NCBI GenBank assembly: GCA_050084515.1 | Contig: CM114275.1 | Span: 5,456,001-5,520,000, forward strand | Reading direction: 5' to 3' | Length of the DNA: 64,000 nt | From: Blasia pusilla | Lineage: Eukaryota; Marchantiophyta; Marchantiopsida; Blasiales | Shown: positions 29,701 through 42,448 of the stretch, one piece after another | Position numbering within the stretch: the first letter of the stretch is position 1 | How the letters are laid out: every line of letters starts with the position of its first letter | Made by a program: the position numbers and the translations under genes | The notes under the pieces: generated by a model | The model's database searches: none | What the model was told of the DNA's origin: nothing | What the model saw: the letters and a program-made list of their open reading frames with translations, nothing else

Positions 29701-29745
29701 TGGCAATATAGAAATTCTTAATGATAGAGAAAGTTCATCACTATA

Positions 29746-30526
29746 TCAAATCAAACGTATAATCAATACTATTGCATGTATTGGACCTGCGCTAAGAGAG
29801 CCCAACCAATCTTCATTACTAGATTCTGATATAGTGTCTTCCGCTAATCCTACGTCTGCATCATAAACATGTAGGACAGGCACATTCTGCACATCTACTC
29901 TAGCATCAGCAAGTTCAGCATCACCCAAGATTGTTGCCCCGAATGTGCTAAGTCTTGGTAGAGTTTCCAAATCAATTACAGGGACCCAAACTTCTGGCCA
30001 TTCTTTTAGACTCATATTGTCTACAACAGAATCCCCTTCCACATACACAACTCTACGAGACCTTGCCTCTTTCCTCACGACCACATTCCATCTACCATCC
30101 TTTGTGACTATCCCTACAAAACAGCTGTTCAACTTGGGACGGGAATACAAAAGGTTGGTGGTTTAATGGCTTGCATGACCTAGTATTTGCAAGTAAGAAC
30201 CCTTCCTTGTCTAACGTCATGCTTGCATTCCGAGATTCCCAGTCTGCCCTCACCCAACGTCCTCTCATTAAAAAAAAAGGTTGATCTACAATGCCATAAT
30301 TAAGTGCCAAAATCTCCACTAGAAACCCCACATAGGAATATGCACAATTCTGGTTTGGTGTGTTTTCATCCAAAATAACTGCCCTTATCCCACTAGCGTA
30401 AGTAGAGAATGGATTAGCACCATGGATCCCTTCTCCCCTATAATGGTTACGGTAGGCCTTCATACTTTTGTATGAAAGGCATTTGGCTTTGGGAGGGATG
30501 GACAAAGACAACACTTGGGAATCCAC
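29746..30526 (-). pseudogene. CACTA transposase C-terminal fragments (DUF4216-like)
   Basis: Two overlapping frames: 30526-30092 (KAKCLSYKSMKAYRNHYRGE, YVGFLVEILALNYGIVDQPF) and 30150-29746 (RWNVVVRKEARSRRVVYVEG, WPEVWVPVIDLETLPRLSTF). The junction within WxVVVxxxPR shows a frameshift. Confidence 0.8.
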
Positions 30527-31184
30527 AACACTAGATGTGTTTTCAGCATTAAGGTTAATAGCAAGTCAAATCCACTCTTCAAAAGGGATATTCATATTAT
30601 CGTTCTCATATCTCTTGTTCAAAGACCACAACAATGAAAGTTTAATTGAACTCTAAACAGGTTCTAACAATCAATAACAACAATATCCAGAAGCGATAGG
30701 CTTTTTTCAGGAGCAATACCCAATGTCTACTAAAGCAAGGGCAATCATGAAAACCTCTACAGTCCTAATTGGTTACCTGTGCCATACAACCATGCCCTCT
30801 ATGTTGTGTAAGACGTAGTGATGTGCCAAGCAGATCATCTCCCGCGAGAGTTGGATGGACACACCAGCACCTCCAAGCTCTTCGCCAACCACTCCATCTT
30901 CTTCTCCATCATCCCACACTCTAGTCCTAACAGCCTCAAACCTCTTCATATACTCCGTGACAAATCTTATGGCCTCATCCTTCACGTATTCCTCAGCCAT
31001 GCAACCTTCAGGTCTAGCTTTTGATCTAACATACTTCTTCATGTATCCCATGTATCATTCCATTCGATATATCCAACGACAAGCCACTCGCCCGCATATA
31101 TCTAACTCTTCTACAAATCGGATCAAAAGATGCGTCATCACATCAAAGAAGGCAGGGGAAGTGCATCTCAAGTTCACAAAGAGT

Positions 31185-31643
31185 TCAAATGGTATCCTCT
31201 CGTAGTTGTTCAAAGAGGGTTGGATCATAAACCTTCATGCAAACCATCCTTAGAATCCTTGATAACCTCATTATAGTCATCCTTATTGGATCTTTTAGAA
31301 GGCCACGAATGGAATAAGGCAAGACTTGGTGTATGAACACATGGTAGTCATGTGATTTCATATTGCCCAACTTTCGTTGTACCACATGCTTTTGTAATTC
31401 CCCACAATAACCAGTGGGCACCTTGAGTTGTTCAACTCGAAGTAAGAAGGTATCCATCTCTTGTGGAGATAAGCAGTAATCTGCTATAGGTTTCAGAAGC
31501 CCTTGGGCTCTGGTAGGATGTGGTTGCAACCACAAATGGGGACGGATTCCATGAGCCTCCATGTCTCTCCGGACTTTAATTGTATCCTTCACTCCAAACA
31601 ATGTCTTCACCAAGTTTTCTGCTATATTTTTCTCCATGTGCAT
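31185..31643 (-). pseudogene. CACTA transposase fragment (best-preserved core)
   Basis: A 152-codon open stretch with MHMEKNIAENLVKTLFGVKD, then GLLKPIADYCLSPQEMDTFL and KSHDYHVFIHQVLPYSIRGL. This matches the D(V)MHIEKN and LKSHDCHVxxQxLLPxAIR signatures of plant CACTA transposases. Confidence 0.85.
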
Positions 31644-31969
31644 GACATCTAGTGTATGCCATATGAGAAGATGCTTTTCTCAAATCAAGGAATTTCAAGG
31701 ACCCTAAAAAGAATCAACCAAGCACATGTCCATGAAGCCCATTTTCTAGGCATTGAATGTCCATATGAAAACAATGAGAACAAAATAGGACCTCTAAATG
31801 AAATGGATACTTTCCAATAAGGCAGATCAAAGAGAATGCTCCATCGCTTCATTCCTATCCTCTTATATGGATCATTAGGACGTCCCTCTCCACCACCATC
31901 ATAGTTGTATAATAGTTTCTCATTTGCCCATTCTAGAACTTCTCAGATGTTATTATGGATATCGGAGAT

Positions 31970-32386
31970 CTAGGCTCTGTTGTGCACAAACCTACAACTT
32001 CTCCATGAATGGTTGATTGGGAGGTAACGACGATGGCAACCATATATGGGCTTCCCACACAACTTAGTGAAATCTGAGTCAACCCGAGGTCCACACACAA
32101 TACATCCAAGCTTCCCACCATGGCTCTGGCTAGCTATGGTTCCATACGGAGGGAAATCATTTATCGTCCACAACAAGCTAGCTCTGAACATAAAGTCCCA
32201 CTTACCATCTATCATTCTTATATCATGGAAGTGCACCCCTCTCCATAACTCCTTCAACTCTTCTACTAAGGGTAATAAGAATATGTCTAGGTTTTGAGCA
32301 TTTACACTCTCCTTCCCGAGAATAATAAGAGCTAGTATTATAAAGAATTTTTTGGTTTGGAGCAAAGGAGGCAAATTGTAGTTCAC
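31970..32386 (-). pseudogene. CACTA transposase fragment (upstream part)
   Basis: A 138-codon stretch with MNYNLPPLLQTKKFFIILAL, ELKELWRGVHFHDIRMIDGK, SLLWTINDFPPYGTIASQSH and CGKPIYGCHRRYLPINHSWR, all conserved positions of the CACTA transposase. The TIxDFPAY motif is kept. Confidence 0.85.
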
Positions 32387-33000
32387 TAGAAGTAGTGGCC
32401 ATGTTGACTATGAACTAGATTTTTTAGAGAATGGGTTGACACCATCCAAAGATAGTCCAAATCTACAATTCCTCGTGTCTTGTCTAAACTCAAGATATAA
32501 ACTGTCCATGTGCCTCCAAGCCTTGTTGTCCCCAATATATCTGACTAGTCCATCCTTACTTTGATGAGTACATAGGTGCCCAAGTCATCAATTCAAACAG
32601 AGTGGCACATTTGAACATCCATTTGAGCCTAGGGATAATAGGAAAATGACGCAACACTTTAGTAGGTACCAATGATTTACTCAATTGTTTGTACCTAGAA
32701 TTTCCACACTTGGGCAAATCTCAACATCTTTAAGATTTCAGCAAAAAAGAAAGCATCCATTGGGACATATGTGAATGGAATTGTAACCCATTCCCAACTT
32801 CCCTATAATTTTTTCCGCAGCATAGTAACTGGATGGAACCAAATTATCTATGGAAAGAACCATCCTACCAAGAAGTTTCAAGAATTCATCTACCAAAATA
32901 TTAGGCATATCGTGGGTAGTTTGGATATTGAAGACCAACATAAAAAACAAGCAGAGAGGTCTTTGCATTATGAAACAATGGCTTGCAAGCATCAAAAAGT

Positions 33001-34590
33001 TCGGGATAATCTGGTCCTTGGCTATGCACGATGTCGTATAGTAAAATCAGCCAGTGTGTAAACTCCTTCTTCATTAAGTGTTAGATAGAGTTTTATTAGT
33101 ATTAAGTAAATTAGCTAAGGAAAAGGAAATTTTCATGTTTAAACCTCTTTCTGGTGAAATGACATTGTTAGTCAAAATCGTGTGTGCTTCATTCAACAAG
33201 GCCATCCAAATTCACACGCTCCACGCATTCTGCATCTGCAGTTTGCGACTGCCACATTCCACTGCCATCTTGATCATTCGTGATCTATTGTTACTCATAA
33301 TCACGCATGCGCTTTGGAGTTTCCAAACTCGGCCCGTGACGATCCGAAAAGCCTCTATCGCACGACCTTATCTTTGTTGTAATCACGGCGTTTGAATCGC
33401 AACGCCGTCTACTGTGGCGTAGCTCTTACCACAGCGCAGCCGTCTATTGGCGCCTACATGACCATCCTAAACCCAACTCTGGCAGTCATGAGGTTGCTAG
33501 AGTTTGGGGAGTTCCCCATCCCGCATTCGGCGGACCTTACATCTGTGCTACCTAAACTGGATTAAAATTAGCATTTAATTTGTGTTGAACTTGAGGCGCC
33601 TTTAAGGCTTGTAGGGTGACTCTGATGGCCTTTGCATTCCATCAACAACTCAACACTCTCGTGGCAAGGGAGTGTGGCCATCTAGGAGGACAACACCTCT
33701 CAATGGGTGGCCCCACCGATTTAATCCTTTCGACAATGAGGATTTGGGAACTAGGGCGATCGAGTATGGATTAACAAAATGGTTTTATTTATCCACTAGT
33801 CGGTGCCGATGCTTTGCATGCATGATATTTAATTTTCTCCTTAATTCAACTTCAACTCTCAAAGTGATATATGTCGACACCATAGGAGCCCTTAAAGGAC
33901 AAGTTTCAACACCTAAGGAGGGTTTCTTCAAACCATGTCCTATTTTTATTATATAGATAGTTGTAGTAGTTCTAGTCACTAGATGAAAGAAGCCTTCTTT
34001 TTCATCTGGTTTAGTTAGGTGAAACTAAGTTATTAGAAGGACAAGTGTCAAGATCACAGACAACCCGAAAGAACAGGTATTGAGTAGAGACCCTTGTTGC
34101 TAATAATATTATAGATGGGTTAAGGTTTTCAAAACTCCCTCTAGCCGACACAGATGTCATTTAATCTGAAATCCTAATTTCCTTGTTTGTGATACATGTA
34201 TGGAAAAATTTGAGTATGTTTCCCTCCTCCCATGTGAGAAAACGCGTCTATGTCGTAAATTGCTACTTTCCTGGGAAAAAGTGAGAAACTCACTACCCAT
34301 AAATTATCACTTTTTCCACGGCATATATAGGTGAACTTTAGTTATGAAGTGTAAGATCCTTAAACAAACTGGAAAATTTATTTAGAATAATTATATAAAA
34401 TTTTAGGCCGGCAACTGCATTTTTCTTTCCTTGTAATGGTAGGTAGCATGGAATACAATCCCAAATATATGATTTTTGGAAGTTTTGAAGTCTAAAAAGG
34501 AATTTTCCACATGTTATGTTTGTCAATCTTATGGCGTCACCCTTTCCCGTTGCAAAATAGTAGTGGGGGAAGGTGTGTGGATGATATTAG
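33001..34590. other. Unassigned repeat-derived sequence
   Basis: No domain recognised. 33180-33260 resembles 28230-28300. The stretch 34490-34585 (CQSYGVTLSRCKIVVGEGVW on +) abuts the copia-E LTR and may continue into gypsy sequence at 38964, but this is not proven. Confidence 0.25.
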
Positions 34591-34979
34591 TGTGAGAAAA
34601 CAGAAAGTGACGAAATCACTAAAATCTTTACAAAACTTAGAGATACAAAGTGGCCTAGTCCGTCCGTGCGCTCACAGAAGAGCTTCGATGGAATTTGAAC
34701 TGGGAGATAACTCGACATACGAGAATACGCTACCGTTGCGACTCCCGACTATTTGACTACTCGGGAAAACTAGGGTTTTAACCTATTTTTCTTCCTTTCT
34801 ATTAATAGAAAAATTTTGCTAGGTTTATCTAACCCTATATTGCATAGCAATATAGGGTTAGATTTACTCAGAAGTAAACCACCTCACGTCATATTACTAT
34901 GACTCCTTCGATCTACTTCAGGCTTCTCCTCTCGATCAAATCAATGGTGTTCGGAGGAGTGGATGTTGAGAATCCAACA
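34591..34979 (-). repeat. Copia-E 3' LTR
   Basis: 389 bp, near-identical to the 5' LTR outside two indels. One shortens the palindrome to 17-bp arms (34827-34863); the other removes about 35 bp near 34910. Confidence 0.92.
34827..34863. repeat. LTR palindrome, short form (17-bp arms)
   Basis: Arms 34827-34843 and 34847-34863, perfect, 3-nt loop. It corresponds to the outer part of the long palindrome in the partner LTR with the tip deleted. Confidence 0.9.
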
Positions 34980-34999
34980 CCCCCTCAATATCCACTCTC

Positions 35000-36340
35000 A
35001 TGTGGACTCCTTGGACCTATGCCAAGACCCTTGAGATGTCGGTGAATCCGCTCAAGGCTTTCGTGAAGATGTGCTTCGGTTATCCTCTGTTGGACAATAG
35101 ACTAACTTCAAAACCTCTCCGATCAATTCACGAACAAAGTGGTATGGATCTCTTGACGAGCATGAAACACGGGATTATGTGTGGCAATGCAATGATTGAT
35201 GTTCTCTCGGTGTTTTCCTATGTCCTCCAATATCCATCTCAACCAGCTTCACAAGAACTAACAAGCCGCTTTTCCACGGTAAGACCCATGACAAGATCCT
35301 ACCAAGAAGATGCCGATCTTGGGTGCTCGAAGGTGAGTAGATAGCATCTTCCAATGGCGAGGCTTAGTTGAGACTCAATCTTGGGAAGCTAAAGTGTCAC
35401 ACAAAAATATCAAAGCGCCTACAAGTGCAACTTTTCATCTACCAATGGTGAAACATCCTCCATCGAGAGTTTCAACTCTACCTCCATTGGCGAGTTGCAT
35501 CGCCTTACACTCGGTCATCCCGAATGCCTTCAAGATTTCTCTAGCATATACGCTAAGAGAAAAAATAGTGTGCCAAATCCTATAAAGTAGTGTGTAAGAC
35601 CTAAAATGACATTTCAAACTCAGATTTCAACACTCCCTTCATTTCCTCTATTTTCTTCTGTGGTCTCCTGTGATGATGGATCATCCACATACAAAACTAT
35701 CAACAGATACATCCCATCTTAAAAAACATACAAATTTGCTTTTGAAGGACTCTTGATGAGACCCTTCTCTCGAAAGAATGTATCTATTGATACCATACCC
35801 TTTGGGGCTTGCTTTCAACCCATACAATGCTCGATGAAGTAAACAAACTTTCTCTTCCGATCCGGTGTCTCAAAACCTGGTGGTGGAGAAAATATACCTC
35901 CTCCTTGAGATAAGATGACTTCATCATCGTTGACAAAACCCAACGTCTTGTTCCGCAATCGCTAGAACAAGAATGGTTGTGAAGTGGGAGAAAAAGTCTC
36001 ATAGTAGTCAAAACCTTCAATTTTGAGCATCCTTGTGTGAAACCTCGCTTTGAAATTATCCCGTCCGACTTGTACTTGGTCTTGTACACCCACTTGGTGT
36101 GTATTATCTTCTGTCCTTTGGCTTTTCAACCAAAGTCCAAGTTTCATTTCTCTGAATAGCGTCCATCTCCATCTGATGGCCTCTCTCCATTGAGGATGAG
36201 CCAGGGCCTCTCCAAGCATGATGGCTCTTCCACCTTCAAGACCTCTGTCATCAATAAGATGCGGAAGCTCTATCTTTGCTCCTCTAGTCTCTTGGATCTC
36301 CTTGGATGTGTAACAACTTATTCTTTGATGGATCACCATC
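35000..36340 (-). pseudogene. Copia-E reverse transcriptase and RNase H
   Basis: RT pieces: ALAHPQWREAI (36180), TKWVYKTKYKSDG (36090), FDYYETFSP (36000), then shifted frames to 35780. Later YAREILKAFGMTECKAM (35540) and the RNase H tail VYCPTEDNRSTSSRKP (35080-35040). Many frameshifts; no YVDD block could be read. Confidence 0.75.
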
Positions 36341-36685
36341 CAAGAGCTACTTTATCCATTTGAAGTTGCTCTTTGTAATCATCACCAAATTCTTCTTCTT
36401 GATGATTTGGTGTAAACATTTGTGGTGTGCTCGGTGGGTTATCTCTTCGTTTGATGATAATGTGGACGGACCACTGATATCCGCCACTTGACGAGGTTGT
36501 TCTGGAACACCACATAATGACTCACAAGCATCTTCTTTTCCTCGGGACACCAAAGGCGATAAGCTTTAGACATCATCTTTGTATCCCATAAAGATGCATT
36601 TCTGCTCTTGGACTCAAATCTTGTCTGGATTGAATATGTACAAAACACTCACTACCAAAAGTCCTGAAATGTTGGACTGATGGTC

Positions 36686-37063
36686 TTACTTGAGTATGAT
36701 TGATGAGGAGTCATGCCTTGACGACTTGGTAGAACTTCTATTTAGAAATTGTTCAGCCCAAAATCCTTCATCAAACCTTTTGCTTTCATCATACATCTTG
36801 CCATCTCCATCATCTCGGTTTCGACGCTCAACAACTCCATTTTGTTGTGGTGTATGTTCCGTGGTTAAGCGCTTGATTCCATGCTCTCCCAAATATTTGT
36901 TGAATTCTCTGATAAGAATTCTCCTCCTCGATCGGTCTGAAGCTTTTGTACCTTCTTTCTGTCTCATTCTCAACTTGAGCTTGTGCCATACTTTAAATTT
37001 TCCAAAATGTTGCCTTATCACGAAGGAAATACACCCACATCTTCCTACTATAATGGTCGACAA
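36686..37063 (-). pseudogene. Copia-E integrase
   Basis: One 126-codon frame with RILIREFNKYLGEHGIKR and TTEHTPQQNGVVERRNR, keeping the integrase Glu (NGVVERRN). The second Asp region (TDRGGEF-like) is mutated upstream (SDRSRRRILIREF). The C-terminal module continues in decayed form to 36440 (KMMSKAYRLWCPEEKKMLVS). Confidence 0.8.
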
Positions 37064-37559
37064 CTAAAAAGAAGTAGGAAGAACCACCTTGCCACTGTTC
37101 TCATTTTACCACAGAGGTCAGCATGTATCAACTCTAGAGGAGCCTTTGCCCTATTGTTGGACTCTTGTGGAAATGGTTGTCGGTGTTTGAACACTCCATA
37201 AATTGTTGGTAAATCAGAACGATGCTAGATTTCTGCATCGACTTAGTAAGGGAAAGCTTAGGTGACCAAATCTTTCATGCCACAACTTATCGCTACTAAG
37301 ATCTGACCTACACTTGTCGTGAAAGCATACAACTCGTAGATATTTCACGTCGTATACCTTCACCCACTACTTTCCATTGGCATCCTCAATGAATCGAGTT
37401 TTCTTGAAACAAACTTCTAGGTCACGATCACATATCGCCACTAAAATCAAATTTTGCTTCAACTCTGCACGTCAAAATGTTAACTTCTTTTCATCTCCTT
37501 TTGTGAGACTAAAGAAATTGTGCCTTTTGAGGGCACTTTGCATTATTGAACAAGAATAA

Positions 37560-38500
37560 ACGATGGCCTCAGAGATGAATGAGCTATACCAATCCTTATG
37601 ATTGGTCATATGCCTAGATGCTCCACTATCAAGCACCCATGCATCTTGAGTCTTTGTCTTATTCCTGCGTGCAAAACTCTTCTATTGCTACCCAAGCATC
37701 TACTTCATTCTATAGAATTTCAGACTCCTTCTTAGGTCTTGAACAACCGTTCTTCTCATCCTGATCTTTCTACAATCTTTGATAAGATGACCTAGCTTAC
37801 CACAATAAAAGCAAAGGCTTTTCTTGAAATTCTTCGATAATCCCTCTCATGAAGATGGCAAAGAAAGCATCACTCTCTTGCTTTGGATTCCTCTTCTCAA
37901 CATTGCACTAAATTGTTCAAAAGTAAGCGGCGTGGGTCTTACTTGAGTATTCAAATCTGATGACCAAACTATCATACCTTGGAGGCAAAATCCTTATGCA
38001 CCGACGTGCCAAATCTTCTCTAGACTTAGAAATTCTCTGAAATAGTAAGACCCGATCTTGAAGATTCTTGATCCTTGTCAAAAATGCTCCTCCGCTTTCT
38101 CCTTCTGAAAATTTCTTGGGCGTCTGATTCTCCAGAGTCTCATTCCTCGTTTCATACTAACACTTAGTGGTTGTATGTTGAATGAGAGTCATGACTCATT
38201 CTGACAATTGCATATAGAGCAAAACGTCTTCATGCCAACAATACAACAGGATCGATATCCCTAGATGAAGATGAACATGCGTAACTCAAACTAGCTTGTG
38301 GATTTGAATCGAACTGGTCGCTTTCCCGGATCTCAAATGATTCGAGAAAGTTCTCATTTTGAACTTCCACAACGTATAGTAAGACCCATCTAACTTCCCT
38401 TCACCCAGCGGAGGAGGGCGAGCACGAATTGACAAAGAAGTAGCCATCGCTCAAGATTTTGTGCAAACACACTAGATTGCCAGATACAAAATACTGGAAA
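37560..38500 (-). pseudogene. Copia-E gag, zinc knuckle and protease
   Basis: The CCHC knuckle CFYCGKLGHLIKDC is intact at 37813-37772. The protease start DAWVLDSGASRHMTNHKDW, with DSG intact, is at about 37641-37585. The gag upstream to 38500 is broken into short frames; the first codons after the PBS are not preserved. Confidence 0.8.
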
Positions 38501-38519
38501 ACCTACTGCTCTGATACCA

Positions 38520-38963
38520 TGTGAGAAAACAAAAGGTGATGAAATCACTAAAATCTTTACAAAACTTAGAGATACAAAGTGGCCTAGTCCGTCCGTGCAC
38601 TCACAGAAGAGCTTCGATGGAACCTGAACTGGGAGATAACTCGACATACGAGAAGGCGCTACCGCTGCGACTCCGACTATTTGACTACTCGGGAAAACTA
38701 GGGTTTTAACCTATTTTTCTTTGTTTCTATTAATAGAAAAATTTTGCTAGGTTTATCTAACCCTATATTGCATCAGGGTGCCCCGCACCCTGATGCAATA
38801 TAAGGTTAGATAAACCTAGTAACGCTACTCCGTAAACCACCTACGTCATATTACTATGACTCCTTCGACGTCTAAGTCGGAACCATCGATCTAGGCTTCT
38901 CCTCATACAAGGGGGCCGATCAGATCAATGGTGCTCAGAGGAGTGGATGTTGAGAATCCAACA
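38520..38963 (-). repeat. Copia-E 5' LTR
   Basis: 444 bp, TG...CA ends, followed on the - strand by the tRNA-Met PBS. Contains a 35-bp-arm palindrome (38747-38819) absent in this length from the partner LTR. Confidence 0.92.
38747..38819. repeat. LTR palindrome, long form (35-bp arms)
   Basis: Arms 38747-38781 and 38785-38819 with one mismatch and a 3-nt loop, within the copia-E 5' LTR. At the equivalent site the 3' LTR has only 17-bp arms and the solo LTR at 41.1 kb has none, so the hairpin length varies between copies of one LTR family. Confidence 0.92.
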
Positions 38964-39620
38964 ATTTGGTTTTTTCAATCATCCAAGTGGACAAGCCCAT
39001 TTGGGTGGACTTTGCTAGAGGAAAATCTCATCAAACCTCATATTTAGTTTTGGGGTTAACATTTGGTTGTAGAGTATTTGAGTTGAAGGAGAACTTTACC
39101 ATTTGCGACATGTAAAAGATAGAAGTAGTCTTGGGGAACACAATTTTGGATGTATATGAGATGGAGTTTACACGAAGACCTTTGAGGTTGAGTGTCTTAG
39201 TGAAAGGCAAGTGGATGGAAGTGCGCCTTGTTTACGAGGTTCCTATGGAAAAGGAGTTGGTGAACGTTACTATGAGGGTAAGTCCAACCAAGATAGAAGA
39301 TGGATTTCTCTACTTCATGAGACAAGTGAAGACAACAAGAAAAAAAATGGAGATCATGACTCTTCTTCAAGGGAAATTCCGGAAATACTCAAGAGGGTGG
39401 TGAAGGAATTTGAAGGTTTCTTGACGAAGGAGCTTCCCATTGAATTACCACCAGATAGGGCAGTCAATCATAAGATAGAGGTGATATCAGGATCTCAACC
39501 ACCCTCAAAGGCTCCACATAAACTCAATCATGTTGAGCTTGCTAAGTTGAAGAAGCAATTTGGTGAGCTCTTGGAGTGGGCATGCAACTTGTTCACTCTA
39601 AGTTTTGACAACTCCGCTTA
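38964..39620 (+). pseudogene. Ty3-gypsy pol fragment, + strand (protease to RT start)
   Basis: VLGNTILDVYEMEF and RPLRLSVLVKGKWM (protease domain) lead to IPEILKRVVKEFEGFLTKEL, PIELPPDRAVNHKIEVISGS and LNHVELAKLKKQFGELLEW, the conserved gypsy segment just before RT. It stops at 39619 and meets an oppositely oriented gypsy copy. Confidence 0.85.
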
Positions 39621-40957
39621 ATTTAATGTCAAGCGTGCTCTTCTTGTGACTTTGAATAGATCAAGATATCATCAATATAGATAACATACTCATCCATCTC
39701 CTTATGAAATATAAACTTCATCAATGTGGGGAATGTTGGAGGTGTATTACACTAACCGAAGGGTATCATTACAAACTCAAACGAGTCGTCTCTCATCCTA
39801 CACGTGGTCTTCTCCACCGTAACCTCCGCTATCCAAATCTGGTAATACCATGACTTCAGATAAATCCGACTGAATTCAAAATACTTAGCACCTGATAGCC
39901 TACCAAAGAGGTCATCTATCCTCAAACGAGGGTAACTATTCTTCACCTTCACTTTTTTAGTGCCTAGTAGTCAACACATAGTCTCAACTTCCCATCCTTC
40001 TTCTTTACAAAGAGAAGCGGTGCTCCATAAGATGACTCTTCTCTATGTTTGTACACAAAAGAGGGCATTTTAGAACTTGGCTTTAGCCCTCTAAAGAAGA
40101 TAATTTTCTTAGCAAAATTGTCTATTTTAGGCATCAAGTTCAATTTTGCAATGAACTCACGTATATATGCGCTTAGGGACCCTACTTGCCTCAAATGCAC
40201 AAACTCCACTCTATATCAAAATACTTGATACTCTGGAGTGAATTGGTTTCCAATCAACACCTTGAACTCCTCCAAACTCAAAGATGACAGAGTTGGTGGA
40301 TGTTCCTCCCGATAAGCTATCTACCACTAGAGCGCATGATCCTTTAGAAAGATGACTTCCATAGTAACTTTATCCTTCTCTTCATCCCTTTACGTCTCAA
40401 AATAGAGCTCCAACTCAGTTAGGAACTCCTTCACCTTGCGATATCACCCCATTTTGGTGAATGGAATTAGAAAATTTGTCTTACAAAGCTTCTTACTAGA
40501 ACTACAACTCTATCCAACTCCAACTTGGCAATATATTAATCCGCTTATTCTATTGGGTCATTTGTTCCGACATGATCTTCATCAAGTCTGTCATTTGAAT
40601 ATAAAACATTGGGTCATTTGATACCAGAGCTGATGGCCCCATGAAAGGATTCACATTTGGGACATCCTCATGCCTAGAGTTGGTCGCTACTTCGGGAGTT
40701 ATAGTCTCCTTCGCTACGATCTAGCTCTTGGTCAAGCACTGATTTGTCTCTTGGCTTTTGTCTCTTATGTCAACGCTTTAGTGGTGATCCATCCACAGTC
40801 GTCATCCTTAAGCCCTAGTCCATTCAGATTCCTTCCTTGTCTTTTGCATCCTTCCCCAAGCGTCTAGGTCTCACCACAACCTCGTGTTCTTCCAAGCGTC
40901 TAGTAGCTCCTATGACCTCAGGTTCACGCTCACCAAAGATTGGCTTTGATACCACTT
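39621..40957 (-). mobile_element. Ty3-gypsy fragment, - strand (PBS, gag, RT)
   Basis: From the right: a PBS-like TGGTATCAAAGCC (40954-40942) two bases inside a GACA LTR end; gag (VKEFLTELELYFET, TMEVIFLKDHALWW, QVGSLSAYIREF) at about 40450-40100; then an abrupt join to RT at about 40060 (SYGAPLLFVKKKDGKLRLCV). RT continues with PRLRIDDLFGRLSGAKYFEF, SWYYQIWIAEVTVEKTTCRM and VIYIDDILIYSK; the catalytic YIDD is at 39679-39668. Protease and the zinc knuckle are deleted between gag and RT. Confidence 0.85.
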
Positions 40958-41116
40958 GTCATGCATCTACTCTCTAGAATGTTGATCTCATGTAGCGCAA
41001 AATCTTGTGTTCAATAGCACACGTTCACACTACTAATCTACACCAAAAAAAACTATATTAATCCTAGTTTGAGTCCATCACCCTTATATTTTCCTAAGTT
41101 CCTAACTCGGGTATCT

Positions 41117-41492
41117 TGTGAGAAAGAATGTGACAAAATCACTGAAATGTATTACAAATCTTGGAGATATAAAGTGGCCTAGTCCGTCCGTGTGCTTACA
41201 GAGGAGCTTCAGAGAACCTGAACATGGAGATTACTCGACATACGAGAATACGCTACCAATGCGGCTCCTAACTATTTCACTACTTGGGAAACTAGGGTTT
41301 TTACCTATTTTTCTTCATTTCTGTTTATAGAAAAATAGATAATCATAGTAACGCTACTCCATAAACCACCTACGTCATATTACTATGACTCCTTCAATGT
41401 CTAAGTGAGAACCATTAATCTAGGCTTCTCCTCATACAAGGGGACCGATCAGATTAATGGTGATGAGAGAAGTGGATGTTGAGAATCCAATA
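41117..41492 (-). repeat. Solo LTR of the copia-E family
   Basis: 376 bp aligned end to end with the copia-E LTRs (shared AAAGTGGCCTAGTCCGTCCG, TACTCGACATACGAGAA-type and AGTGGATGTTGAGAATCC blocks). There is no PBS or PPT on either side. Flanks TATCT (41112-41116) and TATCC (41493-41497) fit a diverged 5-bp target duplication. It lies within what is probably a gypsy LTR. Confidence 0.8.
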
Positions 41493-42285
<793 letters not shown>

Positions 42286-42448
42286 GGTATCTAGGTTAGC
42301 ATATTAATCTTTCTTGTTCATAGTGCGTGTTCCAAGTTTTGTTATTGGAGCAATCACAGACAATATTTGGTGTAATTTTCATACATTTTACTGGTCAATA
42401 TATCCTACTATTGAACATATCGTGAAGGAACTTTGGGAAGAAGTATAG

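Larger units (their letters stand above)
29740..33000 (-). mobile_element. CACTA (En/Spm) transposase relic
   Basis: Consecutive conserved blocks of a plant CACTA transposase, in several frames. From high to low coordinate: RQDTRNCRFGLSLDGVNPFS (about 32500-32430), MNYNLPPLLQTKKFF and LWTINDFPPYGTIASQSHGG (32386-32100), MHMEKNIAENLVKTLFG and KSHDYHVFIHQVLPYSIRGL (31643-31290), MGYMKKYVRSKARPEGCMAE (31051), LVEILALNYGIVDQPFFLMR (30350) and PFVFPSQVEQLFCRDSHKGW (30150). Family knowledge: these correspond to the transposase core plus DUF4218 and DUF4216. Many frameshifts; no functional protein. Terminal inverted repeats were not located. Confidence 0.88.
34591..38963 (-). mobile_element. Full-length Ty1-copia element E with two LTRs
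   Basis: On the - strand: 5' LTR 38963-38520 (TGTTGG...CTCACA), a 12-nt PBS TGGTATCAGAGC (38519-38508) complementary to the 3' end of initiator tRNA-Met, internal region, PPT TATTGAGGGGG just inside 34980, and 3' LTR 34979-34591. Flanking 5-mers ATTAG (34586-34590) and ATTTG (38964-38968) differ at one base and may be an old target duplication. The structure is complete but coding capacity is lost. Confidence 0.92.
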
